From contig OU612071.1 of NCBI GenBank assembly GCA_914767715.1, forward strand, positions 4,216,001 to 4,280,000: a stretch of DNA of 64,000 nt. The letters run 5' to 3'. The notes beneath the pieces are model-generated. The model had not been told where the DNA came from. It was given only the letters and a program-made list of their open reading frames with translations, and ran no database searches. This stretch comes from Membranipora membranacea (taxonomy: Eukaryota > Bryozoa > Gymnolaemata > Cheilostomatida > Membraniporidae). Below, piece after piece: positions 25,945-37,550 of the stretch (the stretch's first letter is position 1; each line of letters starts with the position of its first letter). The position numbers and the translations under genes are program-made.

Positions 25945-27105
25945 GTGATGAACAACTCAACTTCAGAACATTGCTTCCTTCCATGACTTCCTGTGTAACC
26001 GATTGCAGACAGTCACAGTGGTGCTGGATGGAGCCAAATCTGAATCCCTTCCAGTGACATCGGGAGTCCCACAGGGCTCGGTGTTGGGTCCAGTGTTGTT
26101 TTTGGTGTATATCAACGATCAACCCAGTCATGTTGATTGTTCTGCTGGCCTATTTGCTGATGATACACTGATGTACCAAAATGTAGACAACAGAAATGAT
26201 GAGGAGAGATTTCAAGCCAACTTGGAGTCACTGAACACCTGGGCTAAAACCTGGGGGATGAGTTTTAATGCTAAGAAGTGTAAGATTATTGCCTTCCATC
26301 CCCAGAGAACAGTCCCAGAGTACACTATGGACAATATAGTGCTGGAGCACACAGATCACTGCAAATACTTGGGAGTGATACTGCAGTCAGATCTAAAGTT
26401 CACTGACCACATAGCCGACAAGATCTGCAGCGCCAGAAAGCAGATTGGGATGATCAGACGAGCTCTCTACTGGGCACCGGAGAGAGCCAGACTGATTGCA
26501 TACAAGTCTCTCTGCCTTCCTCATCTGGAATATGCTTCCTGTGCCTGGGATCCTTCAACAAAGAGGGAGATCGAGGCACTCGAGATTGTGCAAAACCAAG
26601 GTGTGAGAATGATCTGTGGATTTAAGGGGAGGAGGGGTGTTACGGAAGCAAAGGAGAAATTGCAGCTGGAACAGCTAGATATTCGGCGGAAGAACTCCAG
26701 GGTAAAGCTTCTACATAAGGTACTGTCAAGAGAGGAGGCCCACCCTGCACTCTGCACATCCTACGATGAAATAATGAATCAGCCCCATACTACAGTCTCG
26801 ACAAGATCACAAACAAGGAACGAGCCACGCTCTATCGCTGCCACAGGAAACTGTTACCATAACAGTTTTCTGCCCCGGACAATACGGGATATGAAAATCT
26901 AAGGACAATCAGAGGACAATACTACTGATGCCCTACTGGATGGGTACATGTACCCACTCTGAACCCAAATGCCCTACCCATGGGATGGTATTCTGGAACA
27001 ATGTCCAAACCTTATGTATTTATGTCCAAAACCTGAGGCACGCCCCTTACGCCCCCCTAGGCGGTCTAGCGTGATGTCGTCTTTGATGTAAGTTGATGTA
27101 AGTTG
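25945..27105 (+). mobile_element. LINE copy 1: 5'-truncated CR1/Jockey-like retrotransposon
   Basis: A frame from about 25950 to 26900 encodes the C-terminal two thirds of a non-LTR reverse transcriptase. In order it has a FLCNRLQTV-like block, SGVPQGSVLGPVLF (motif 4), LFADDTLMY (catalytic FADD box, about 26148-26174), KYLGVILQ (motif 7), and the long thumb/tail with PHLEYASCAWDP and a terminal FLPRTIRD block typical of CR1/Jockey-like LINEs. The N-terminal RT and endonuclease are missing. A tga in frame just upstream marks the limit of homology. About 200 bases of 3' tail follow, ending in two copies of GATGTAAGTT, the short-repeat 3' end seen in such LINEs. It cannot move by itself. Confidence 0.88.
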
Positions 27106-27294
27106 TTATTTATTTATGTTGTTTGTTTCTGATATTTGTGTAATCAACGATTAAAAACCCTCTCTCTGTAAGGCCTTGCCAAGATCAATGTTAGTGGTGA
27201 GTGACTACTGAGCTAACCTTCTACTAACTTACTGCTACCCCACCTACGACCCATATATAATAATTTTTGACTTTAGACACAGATCATATATTGG
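27106..27294. other. Spacer between two LINE copies
   Basis: About 190 bases with no similarity to the flanking copies by eye. Contains AATCAACGATTAAAAACCC and no recognisable feature. Confidence 0.4.
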
Positions 27295-28105
27295 GCCTTC
27301 CATCCCCAGAGAACAGTCCCAGAGTACACTATGTACAATCACAATATAGTGCTGGAGCACACAGATCACTGCAAATACTTGGGAGTGATACTGCAGTCAG
27401 ACCTAAAGTTCAATGACCACATAGCCGACAAAATCTGCAGCGCCAGAAAGCAGATAGGGATGATCAGACGAGCTCTCTACTGGGCACCGGAGAGAGCCAG
27501 ACTGATTGCATACAAGTCTCTCTGCCTTCCTCATCTAGAATATGCTTCCTGTGCCTGGGATCCTTCCACAAAGAGGGAGATCGAGCCACTCGAGATTGTG
27601 CAAAACCAAGGTGTGAGAATGATCTGTGGATTAAAGGGGAGGAGGGGTGTTACGGAAGCAAAGGAGAAATTGCAGCTGTAACAGCTAGTTATTCGGTGGA
27701 AGAAATCCTGGGTAAAGCTCCTAAATAAGGTACTGTCAAGAGAGGAGGCCCACCCTGCACTCTGCACATCCTACGATGAAATAATAAACCAGCCCCATAC
27801 TACAGTCTCGACAAGATCACAAAAACGGAACGAGCAACGCTCTATCGCTGCCACAGGGAACTGTTTTCATAACAGTTTTCTGCCCCGGACAATACGGGAT
27901 ATGAAAATCTAAGGAAAATCAGAGGACAATACTACTGATGCCCTACTGGATGGGTACATGTACCCACTCTGAACCCAAATGCCCTACCCATGGGATGGTA
28001 TTCTGGAACAATGTCCAAACCTTATGTAGTTATGTCCAAAAACTGAGGCACGCCCCTTACGCCCCCCTAGGCGGTCTAGCGTGATGTCGTCTTTGATGTA
28101 AGTTG
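27295..28105 (+). mobile_element. LINE copy 2: more strongly 5'-truncated, with a stop
   Basis: Matches copy 1 from its position about 26292 to its 3' end, with only a few differences per hundred bases by eye. It starts after the FADD box, so only the thumb/tail is left. Breaks: a six-base duplication (ACAATCACAAT) near 27335, and GGA changed to TGA-type damage giving TAA at 27679-27681. The 3' tail is the same and ends with one GATGTAAGTT instead of two. Dead fragment. Confidence 0.88.
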
Positions 28106-29767
28106 GGCTACATGAATTAAATGCAGATGAATTCATTACAAAATAAAGTACAGTTGTAAAATACCCTTTACTAGTGGTTCCTACATTTATTGTAGCAGCG
28201 GGTGGATTGTGTATACCCACAAATGAGTGTAGCAAAAGCGGAGAACTGAGGCTAGCATACACCCTCCCCAGCCTTTCATCACACACACCCAGCATGCATT
28301 CAGACAGGCAAACTTTGCCTGCCATTGTACTCCTTTGTTCACCAAACAAAAGGCCTTTTGTTATACAACTCTCATAGGTGTCTTGGGACATGTCTTCCAG
28401 ACACCGGCCCCCAGAGCCTATCCAACATACTACAGCATAACTGTACTCTATTTTGTAATGTGTTCATTGCAAAAGGTCATGTAACTGTCTATCTAGGACT
28501 AAAATCACCAAAAATAGTACCCATTAGTAAAATGGATTCAGTGATATATATAATGACCCGGTTGCTTGTAAGTAAGGAACATATACAGAGAGCCATAAAC
28601 ATCAACCACTTCGACAACATTACAAGGGTTGATCTATTTGTGTGCCGGGATGATCTGAGATGGCGCATGAGACATCACAGCAGCACTGTAGCTGTCAGCC
28701 TCACAGCAGCACTGTAGCTGTCAGCCTCACAGCAGCGCTGTAGCTGTCAGCCTCACAGCCCAAGACACTTCAAAAAACACCATGAGATATCCTTACAACC
28801 CTTCAGGCTAGCGTACAGAGTCTTATTGCGGCAGTCATTACATTCATAGCATTATTAGTTAAATAAGACAATAGGATTAGGGTTAGCAATCCGAGTTGTG
28901 GGTCCCTTTCATGTTCTTTTGTTATGATACTTTGAAGAGAGTATGCCCTTTCATTCAGCCAATTGATTGTTTACATTTTATTTTAATTGCATTGTGTTGT
29001 CCCGTGGGCCCATTCCCTTTTCAAATAGCCAATTTAACGGCCCAAATTTAAAATTGTCATTATCCAACTAATGAAGATATGTAATGGTCACACAGCAATC
29101 ATGTTTTATTCTGATCTCATTCTTCCTCTAGCTACTCTATGAGCATCTATCAATGAAAGCACCTATCTTTGTACAAACTCACACAAAAACATTTAGGACT
29201 ATAGAGCTCATCCCTCCAAAAATGCTGAGGCTTCATTATTTTTATACTAATTAAATTTTGGTCACAACATTCCCTATTTTTAGGATGAGTTGATCTTGTC
29301 AAGTTTTGCTTTTCTCTTAGGTGTTCTCTTCTCACCTGAATAGAAAAACGTCTGAGGAATCACAAAGCTGTTATTTCCTGATTTGTAATAGGATGTTGAG
29401 TATATTATACTCGTTTAACCATGCCTGCCAATGAACCTGACTGCTCTAAGGTCTGGTCACCAAACCATCACTTCACCACAACCCTTGTCAGTATATTGAT
29501 GTAGTTTTTTGATACCGTCTATTTTATAACTTTTTTTTTATCTAGATGATCGCCATCTAGACTTGGTATTAAGACAGAATAATCAGCAGAGAAAAATCTC
29601 AAAGCCGTCGCCATCAAGCTACTACTGCCGCGTACTTTCATCAATCTTGCAACGCCAACCCTTACTTTGAGAAGACAACTCCATTCCTGAGAAGACAACT
29701 CCTTATATGATGATTATGATATAACATACATACAAACTTATAGTACACATCAAACACACTCAGTATC
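28106..29767. other. Intergenic region upstream of TMEM230
   Basis: Holds one tandem repeat (28674-28760) and open frames on both strands at 28110-28400 that look like mutual shadows and match no family I know. The TMEM230 promoter and 5' UTR should be in the last few hundred bases, but no TATA box or clear untranslated exon stands out. Confidence 0.5.
28674..28760. repeat. 26-bp tandem repeat, about 3.3 units
   Basis: Unit TCACAGCAGCACTGTAGCTG plus TCAGCC, nearly perfect; the third unit has GCGCTG for GCACTG. Each unit contains the small palindrome CAGC..GCTG. Confidence 0.92.
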
Positions 29768-30136
29768 ATGGAATATAGACGACGTAACGTGACATCAAGT
29801 GGAGATAATCCGACAGCACATAACAGAGAAGAGATACTTATAAACCAGTATACCAGCTCGGCTTTGAGAGAGGACTCGAGGGCTGCTAAAGTCCCTTATA
29901 AATCAATTCTACTAGCCGTAGCTCTGTTCACGATCGGCATTACCTTACTAGTAGTAGGTAGTTTGTTAGTTTCTGGTTATTGGATACCTGCAGAGTATGC
30001 TGATAGGACTATACCTGTATTAATATTAGGTTGTATTGCCTTTATACCGGGCTCTTATCATACATATATAGCCTGGGCTTCTTATAGACATTATGTTGGG
30101 TATAGTTATAATCAGATACCCAGCTTTGATGATTGA
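29768..30136 (+). CDS. TMEM230: TMEM230, two-pass vesicle membrane protein
   Basis: A single uninterrupted frame of 122 residues from ATG to TGA; human TMEM230 has 120. Residues 1-40 are polar and variable. VPYK at 42-45 introduces TM1 (about 47-70, ending GSLLVSGYW). A short loop with ADR leads to TM2 (about 81-103, TIPVLILGC and PGSYH), and the protein ends GYSYNQIPSFDD, matching the conserved GYSYDDIPDFDD-type tail. The family acts in trafficking of secretory, recycling and synaptic-type vesicles. The family match rests on the order VPYK, GSLL.SGY, DR..PVLI.G, PG.YH, GYSY..IP.FDD. The coding region has no intron here; human TMEM230 has several. An ATTAAA at 30367-30372 could serve polyadenylation. 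Confidence 0.93.
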   Translation: MEYRRRNVTSSGDNPTAHNREEILINQYTSSALREDSRAAKVPYKSILLAVALFTIGITLLVVGSLLVSGYWIPAEYADRTIPVLILGCIAFIPGSYHTYIAWASYRHYVGYSYNQIPSFDD

Positions 30137-30828
30137 TTAGTCAGGAAAGACAGGCGTAAACCAGACACCAATCTTTCCACATTCTACCCCATAGTATTGT
30201 ACTTACACTGCTCTTGTACTATGTATTATAATTAAGTTTAATTTTCTAATTGGCCATTCAAATTTAGCTATTTATCTTGTCATGCAATGTTTTCAGCCTT
30301 TAACTGAATGTTCCTTGTCTTTGTTGTTGGGTGTTATATATAAGTTATATTTACTGTTAAGTGCTAATTAAAATATAGCTATGAGATAATTACCCAATAT
30401 ACACCATCCAATTTTGATACCATTAGACAAACTTTATTTGTGTCGTAGGGTATTGTTTCCCTACGTCTGACATCGATGAGCTTTGTCTCATGTGTTGGTT
30501 AAAAGCGCAGGTTTTTGTCTCTGTCCGAAGACTGAGAAATATAGTGCCATAAGGGCGCTGCTGCCATATTCGGTGCTATGTTGCTCTCAGTTTTCAGGCA
30601 GGTCGGAGCACACCTGTGGCGTCAATTGAGCCCAGTAGTCAATCATATGTACGATCTGCAGACTGGGAGGCGAGGACTGTTCAAGGACAGTCCCTGAAGT
30701 GTCTGTTTTGCTTTATTATTTGGAGATTGTTTTCTGTCCCAAATGCCAAAACTAAGACAGTTTCAAAGCAGCAGTATATCAAGTATAACATGAGCTGTGT
30801 TTTTCATTAGCCATAAGTTAATTGGACT

Positions 30829-30946
30829 AGGATCAAGCTTGACCCAAACGTCTGCATTCGGTTTTGCTCCCCCTCCACTGGGCACGCCGCATGATCAGCG
30901 ATTGGGGAGCAACTCAGAATGCAGGCAAATGGAAAAGACTTGATCT
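30829..30946. mobile_element. Foldback element, family A, copy 3
   Basis: Best preserved family A copy. GATCAAGCTT and ACTTGATCT are the outer arms, TCTGCATTCGGTTTTGCTCC and GGGGAGCAACTCAGAATGCA the inner arms. Central bases CACTGGGCACGCCGC resemble the centre of 14786-14886. Confidence 0.7.
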
Positions 30947-31465
30947 AAATTGGACTAAACGCATAGACGAACAAACGGATAGAAAACATCAATCAACTCC
31001 TTGGAGCATTATGACAATTATATACCTTAGCTCTATGTGGAGAAGCCTAAGAACCTGCAGTCAAACTTTTAAGGGCAGTCGCATCACTGCCACATATTTT
31101 GAGTTTTGTCTAAAGCATGGTTTATTGATATTGTTTTGAGCCAGGGTTTTGCGTCAATTTTTGAATAGGATTGATCCGTTGAGTCTTTAGCGATCCACAG
31201 CTGGTATGAAAGCACTGGGGGTCCTAGGTACGTCGGCATTTCGGAAGTTATACTTAAAATCCAGCTGCGCTATACTATTTTGAGAAGCGTGTGTTTTTGT
31301 AACATCTCTATTGGTCGAACACAAGGTTGGTTCGATGAATGAAGAATTGTGAAAATGTATATAAGTTTAACACACTGTAGTTATTCTTCTCCTACAAACT
31401 CATAAATAGAACCTCGGTGATGTAATCTTATCTTACAATAATAAAGCACCTTACAGGACACCATA

Positions 31466-31601
31466 TACCCTACTGACCTTAATAATTCACGGGCTCCTAA
31501 TTCGCGGAGGGCACAACTCCAACTTTTTTCACTAGTCTTAATTATTCACTGATTTCAGGCCTACGAATTTGAGAGGATAACAAGGTCAGTAGGGTATCAG
31601 T
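31466..31601. mobile_element. Short TIR element (MITE-like)
   Basis: ATACCCTACTGACCTT on the left (from about 31470) and AAGGTCAGTAGGGTAT on the right (to about 31596) are perfect inverted repeats of 16 bases. TA lies at both outer edges, consistent with a TA target. The interior has two copies of TAATTATTCAC/TAATAATTCAC. No coding. Confidence 0.7.
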
Positions 31602-31704
31602 TGTACTACTACTCAACCCTGGTCAACGGTTGTTTCCTTTTCTCGTTACGAGCCAAGTCGATCTGATTTAGTGCTGCGGCCTGCTTGCATTATGCCATAA
31701 AATA

Positions 31705-31756
31705 CAATCACGATACCAGGTTTGATATAATATATTAAACCATGGTATCGTGATTG
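31705..31756. repeat. Hairpin-forming inverted repeat
   Basis: CAATCACGATACCAGGTTT (31705-31723) against AAACCATGGTATCGTGATTG (31737-31756), with one extra base in the right arm and a 13-base AT loop. Confidence 0.85.
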
Positions 31757-32159
31757 CAGATATGACATCAATTGTAATAGATTGTATATCTAATAGCCAG
31801 CCAGCAAGCCAACATAGCAGAGAGTGATCAATCTGGCTTGATTGGTTTTGATATGGTAGTTTTTTTATGCGACATTGATTGATGGCCAATTCTCTAGCCA
31901 ATGTTTGGCTCTGGTCGGTGGGTGGGAGAAGAAGAGCCAATACCAGGTCACAGATAGCAATTACACTGTATTTCGCGACTAGTTTTCTCTTTTAATAATG
32001 CTGTCATCAGTCATAGTAATAAAATCCATCCATCCGTAGAGTGTTGAAAAACTCAGCCAGCACAAAAGTTTGTAGACAAGCCTGCCGGTGGTTATCTGTT
32101 CAACAATTATTCAAAGATGATTATGAAAAAAATTCCCTTCCAGGAACTATTGATGGTGA

Positions 32160-32260
32160 TTGTTAGTCATAATAATAATAATAATAAAGTTTATTTGTGA
32201 AACGCTTAATAAAATTGCAGAGCAAAAAAATAATAAAATAAAACCAATAAAATAAAGGTG
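32160..32260. repeat. ATA microsatellite and AT-rich repeat edge
   Basis: A run of about six AATAATAAT units followed by AGTTTATTTGTGAAACGC, resembling the edge of a dispersed repeat common in marine invertebrate genomes (from memory, not checked). On the minus strand it contains AATAAA (32190s), so it may also be the 3' end of the candidate peptide gene. Confidence 0.5.
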
Positions 32261-32342
32261 AAATAAAATGGATAAAATATGTGCATGAGGATAAAATTAA
32301 AACATTATCCTGATACTGCTATATAAATCTATAAAATAAAAT

Positions 32343-32902
32343 CTAATTACTTAAAGTACAACCTAAATAAATACGTTTTAGTAGCGGACTTAAAACCGGT
32401 AAGCTCATAATGTAAGCCATGTCATCCATGACCGTCTCCCTAAATCTATCCTTCTTAGAAAAGCCGGAGATTGTTGTATCAGTCATCTGCTTGTTGACTG
32501 GGAACAACAGAGTGACAAATTATGCTGCCGCACTGAAAGCACATATATCTTTTTTTGTGATTATTACCCAGCCACTTTCCAAAACTATCAAAAAAGCTAT
32601 AGTATCAGTTGTGGGTATGTGATAAATTTGCTTGTGAAAAGGAAATCTGGCAATGTATACTTAAAAAATCAAAGCTTCAAAGTTTTTCCTCAATTATAGA
32701 TAGATAACACCTGTCGATCCATCATGAAATTAAATCAATACCATGTTCAGGGACACCATCAAATGACAACATTCAAGTTTGTGAATGTGTTGAAAAGAAA
32801 AGAAAGGCTGAGAAACACAGCGTAGGAGTTTAATCCACAGGTTTGACTCACCAAACACAGCAACTAAAAGTAATATCAGGATTGACGCCTTCATATTCGA
32901 TT
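32343..32902 (-). CDS. Candidate small secreted peptide precursor, 65 residues
   Basis: Proposed minus-strand exons: untranslated about 33290-33247 (donor GTGAGT), 32902-32852 (ATG at 32894) and 32497-32343 (stop TAG). The first coding exon gives MKASILILLLVAVF, a textbook signal peptide, followed by GTGAGT. The second begins after TGTTGTTCCCAG and keeps frame. The mature part has dibasic KK and KR sites enclosing a 24-residue stretch (DRFRET to SPLL), then IYLGCTLSN. This layout resembles a neuropeptide or peptide-hormone precursor. Cautions: I know no homologue, the last exon borders AT-rich sequence that may be a dispersed repeat, and the final exon could be a chance frame. The signal-peptide exon is better supported than the second. 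Confidence 0.35.
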
Positions 32903-33246
32903 CTGGAGAGAGAAATGATACACCGTCTGAAACACTAGAGTCTATATCGAATGGCAAATCTGATTTGAAAATGATGCAGTATCGATCACACCTATTCTGC
33001 AAAGTCATATGATTCTGAACAGCAGTGTCGCATATATTTGACAGAAAATACTTGGTGATGACTCAAATTGTCAAGTTTATGAAATCAACATGAATGTGTC
33101 AACAATAACTTGCTATTACTGGTGATCTCATCACGGAGCGAACACAAAACAGCTAGCGGGTCAGTGATGCATGTGTAAATCTATGTAATGAAAATATCAG
33201 AATGTGAGGAAATGACCTAAATTATGAAACATTACAAAATACTCAC

Positions 33247-33321
33247 GGCTTAACTAGTGGGCAGTGAATGAATGAATGGAGAATGATATTTTCTTGAAGT
33301 TTGTTGGAACAGATTTATATA
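33247..33321 (-). promoter_or_regulatory. TATA box and 5' UTR exon of the candidate peptide gene
   Basis: Minus strand reads TATATAAA at 33321-33314. About 70 bases downstream a GTGAGT donor lies at 33246-33241, and 340 bases further a pyrimidine-rich acceptor (TTTCTCTCTCCAG) joins the exon that carries the signal-peptide ATG. Spacing from TATA to a start near 33290 is normal for a class II promoter. Confidence 0.4.
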
Positions 33322-33329
33322 TGGAACGA

Positions 33330-36300
33330 TTTCGGCATCTCTGCAATAACGGAAAGTTTGCTGCCTATTTTCAGATGTAATGCCACATTATGATTGTGTA
33401 TCTTTATATGCTTTAATTAGAAATAATTCTGGAAGTGCAAATGACTTAACAAAAAGCAATATGTTCAACCAGAAGAAACAGGATACGGAGACCAGTGTAG
33501 GGCAAGACATCAGAATCTTGAAAATTAGCTGAGTGAATGGAGAGGCTTGTTTGGAGTAATTGATAGATGAGATGTGAAAGATGGAACAGAGATCATCAAA
33601 TATAGAAATTAAGGGTTGCAGTGAATAGGTTGCAGTGAATATTGAAGTTGAATATGTTAGCAGATTACGAGCTTTTTTTTGAAAAGGGAAAAACTGCCTC
33701 CTCGACAGAAATCAACCAAGTTCATTAATAATGAGACTGTTTGTGCTCCTTTAAACCTCAGGCTCCATGAGCTTAGATTAGAGGTAACACAAATTAACTC
33801 GATTAAGTTAGATAACACGAACCAGTTATCAGAAGACAATATACTTAGAGTATGTAGTTGATTATCAAAAGTGGTCAATTTAGTGCTGGCAACTCTTTGC
33901 TTTCTTATATGCTAGATTGTCATTTTATATAAATACATGCTAACAGATAAAATGAAAGTTCCTGAATATAAATTGATCAAAACCACAATAATTTTAGATT
34001 TTGTCATTCTTGCAGTAGGAAGGACATGATCTTAGATCCTGAATAACATGACTACATGTTGCAACATCCTGGATATGAAAATAATTGTATTAAAACAGAC
34101 ACTTGATTGTTTTTTAACAGATGTCCTGTCATATTTTCGACTGAACGGTGTCAAACAATATCTCACTATTGTGTCTGAATTGATGAAGATATTCTATTCT
34201 ATTTGATTGCACCTTAAACATAGGGAAAAAGAGCAAATCTAAATCATCTGATTATCCAGTGAGCATTTTTGTGAGACATTTCATCCATCAAGTGCTAAAA
34301 TGCGGCTCAAACTCAACTAAAATGGAACCAGTTCCTGTTATATTTAGCCGGTGCTCAATCATTGTTACAGCAATGTCTTTGAACGCCCCTAAACTGAAGT
34401 TTTACCATAGATTTAAAAACAGTATAGATAGGACATTGGGCTTTAGTAACTTTGCATTAAGTCCCCACCCGTGTCGTCATTGTGCCACCCGCAGTGTCGC
34501 GTTATGCATAGCGTAACTGCCAGTTGGTTTATAGTCAGCACCTTTTGTCTTTCATGATGTTAACCTTATCAGAAAGTGTCCAATGAGAGTAGGCTATACT
34601 GAGTAAATCGACTTCTGAGCCAATCACAATGTTGTAAGAACATGATTGGCTTGAAGGTCGTTTTACTAACAGTCATGTGACACCCAGCCTTATGGTCTAG
34701 AATCTAGATTGCTAAAATTCCTAGATCTGAGGCTAAAGTAGCTATCCTATTATTGGATAGACAGGAGCACACAATGACCTATCTATACTGTTTTTAAATC
34801 TATGAGTTTTACTCAGCTGAGAGTCAGCAACTACTCTGAGTTTTGCACGGCGCCATGAACAAAGCTGATGCTAAAAAGCACATTCTTTACTACCCATTTA
34901 TGCAATGCTGCGAAACCCTCGACACAGCATTGGGGAGAGTAACACAGCTAAATTGATAATCAAAAAGTGGTCAAAAATTGTCTGTATAACAAGTTTTTAT
35001 TTAGCTAGATTGCGTGTACAGCAATAGGTTTTGGGAATGAACTAAAAAATGGTGGAATTGGTTTTTATGAATTTTAAGGCTTTCTGAAATGGAACAAAAT
35101 TGTCTTCACTTAGATGCTCCAAGATTAAAAACATATCGAAACTTGATCGAAAACCTTTGTTTATCCTCAAACTAGACGGAACTATCGGGGTCAATCTGAG
35201 ACAGTATGCACCCATATCATAATAATCTCAGCACTATCCCAGACACAAATCTGGGATAGTTTTACAATGGGAACATAAGACTGGGACAATCTGGTATCAG
35301 TATCTTGGATGGCATCCCAATGTCATCTGGAACAATGTGGACCAGCCTTAACTCACGAACACACACATAAAGTGCATGAATAAATTCCAGCCAATCACGA
35401 AGGAATGACTTTGACATAATTTCTTTTCTCATAGCAGGGTGTTAGAATTGTACCATGAAAATATCACATACCATTTTTTAATCTCTTTACACACTAGGTC
35501 ATATTTGACCGCACAATTTAACAGGCAACCTTGAGCTCAGGTGGCTTGTGTGGGGTAGATAAGTCCTATACCCCTGCTTGCCGTTGCTGGTTCCACTTTT
35601 TATAAAGAGGCAGAGGGGGATCTTTATACTGCGTGTGGGCACACAGTAGACCTCCTGTATTTATGGTACTGTTCGAACAGACCTGGCTAGGATGAATGGC
35701 TTGACTGTGCCAAATCAAATTACAAAGGTTCCAGAGGTCACTTTATGAGACAATCTTCATTGTAAAGTATCTCACAGTATACTGACCTAGAAAAGTGCCT
35801 ATAGAAGCTCCTCCCATTCCAAGTTTGCGACATCACAAGGGTTACATCTAGTCCTAGACAAGAATTCGTCAAACTCCTTCATATCTGTACATACTGTCTG
35901 GGGAAGTATGCAAGCAAGCTTAACCAATGTGTTGCATCTGATCCGCTGTCGGCTTCCAAATGGATTGCTGTGTCGTCACACACAATGCAGGAGTTATCCA
36001 AGTGATAAATTCCATCTAGTACTAGTAAATAGACTTACCAAATAACCAGTTATTGGTAAAAAAACAGACACTCTGTCCTATTCTTTTGTAAGCTAACCAC
36101 TTAGCAATACCTTATCAAGGTATTCGTAAAGACCCATTACCCCTATAAAACCCTCGGACAGAGGTAATAATCTCTCTCGGACAATCAAATCAAACCTGCT
36201 TACTACAAACAATTCATTGAGCGTGGCAAAAGAAAAGTATTCGACAGCAGAAAGGTTAGTGTTGTGTATGACAGGAGGACGCTGTGTCAAGCAATGACAG

Positions 36301-37550
36301 TATAAATTACTACATATTGCACAACAGTAGTATACCTTAATATATTGTGTGTCATGATGATGATTGTTGCACATTTGAAATCCAGTTTATGGCTTTGAAA
36401 GTCAATCACAATTATACGCAACACTATGAAGTTTACTGGTTTAAGTGCTGAGTCTCTGCCCCAGTTTCTGGTAGTGTCATTCTATTATCCACTTCCCTCG
36501 GACTGGTTACTAGTCACAGGAAACATACGGTGATAGCACTCAAGCAGCCCATCCATGGTGGGTAAGTCCATAACAATATCTCATTATTACCCTATTGCTG
36601 ACAGGGGATTACCCGCACCTGATTAGTAGTTCAGAATTTTGGACAAAAGGTCACAAGCCAAACACATTATAACGAACATTGTGGGTTGAGAATTACGAGT
36701 CATAAAAACAAATAATATGTGCAGAGAAAGCTCAACTGATTGAAATTCCGTTTGCTCAGTTTGATTTATTAACTTATCTTTTACTCAACATATTATCTTT
36801 AACAAAATAGGTATTTTCAAGTGGACTTGTTCCACAGTAAGAAAATTGATTATTAATAATCAATATAAAATCTCATTCACATTAGCTCACTAATCAATTT
36901 TCTTTCACTCGAACTTAGTCGTACTTTCACCCATTCTGTATGATAGAGCTAGGTACTTCTCTATTACTGATTGGGAGAAAAGTCTTGAGTCATGGAAATA
37001 AAACATAAATTTATTTTTTTGGAATGCAACATAAATATACCACCATCAATACTAGATAAAATAATCTCAAAAAAAGGCAAGAAACATCTTATTTTGAATG
37101 GTGTTGAATCAGATTTTAAAATCACATAATTATGAGTTTTGATTGTGAAGTATTGAAACAAGGACGGAAAATGTGACGGAATAATATCTTCTGGTTTCTG
37201 GAAGGAGTCAGAGGAAAAATGAATAAACAACAACAGGAATCATCGATTAGATTGATGCCCATGTCTGTATGTCTTAGCACTGGGAACAGAAAAATGTGAT
37301 TGGACAAAACCAAGTTTGTTAACCAGGCTGTCTTTACCACTGCGAGAACATAGGAAATTTTCATAAATTAACATTGATGGAAAATAGAAAATTGTCGTTG
37401 CTAATAATTGTCGATAGATAAACATAACCTTGGTCACAACTGAATCACAATAAAATCATTTTACATATTGAAATAAATGATGGTTATTTCGATGTTTGAG
37501 AGATAACATAGGTTAATAAAGTCAATGGTGAGCCTTTCAACAGTGTAGCC
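33330..37550. other. Intergenic region, mostly unassigned
   Basis: Between the candidate peptide gene and the 3' end of the STKLD1-like gene. Contains an inverted repeat (34402-34812). Two open stretches, 33660-33860 (+) and 36093-36290 (both strands open), have amino-acid composition that could be coding but no family match or convincing splice partners. The rest is AT-rich with short duplications. Confidence 0.4.
34402..34812. repeat. Inverted repeat pair, about 38-base arms 330 bases apart
   Basis: ATAGATTTAAAAACAGTATA with GATAGGACATTG (left arm to 34438) mirrors CAATGACCTATC with TATACTGTTTTTAAATCTAT (right arm 34772-34803). Likely a degraded foldback element. Confidence 0.75.

Larger units (their letters stand above)
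30137..32342. other. Intergenic region with several small repeats
   Basis: Between TMEM230 (+) and the candidate peptide gene (-), which converge. Contains the TMEM230 3' UTR, a partial SINE tail (30590-30655), a family A foldback (30829-30946), a short TIR element (31466-31601), a hairpin (31705-31756) and an ATA microsatellite (about 32160-32190). The 90-codon frames here show no family signature. Confidence 0.55.

Noticed and set aside
33660-33860. Plus-strand 60-codon frame with Lys/Glu-rich start
   Set aside because: Could be an exon by composition, but no splice partner or homologue is recognised.
36093-36290. Possible exon, both strands open
   Set aside because: Both strands can be read without stops and both have GT donors, but neither has a convincing acceptor or family match; left unassigned.
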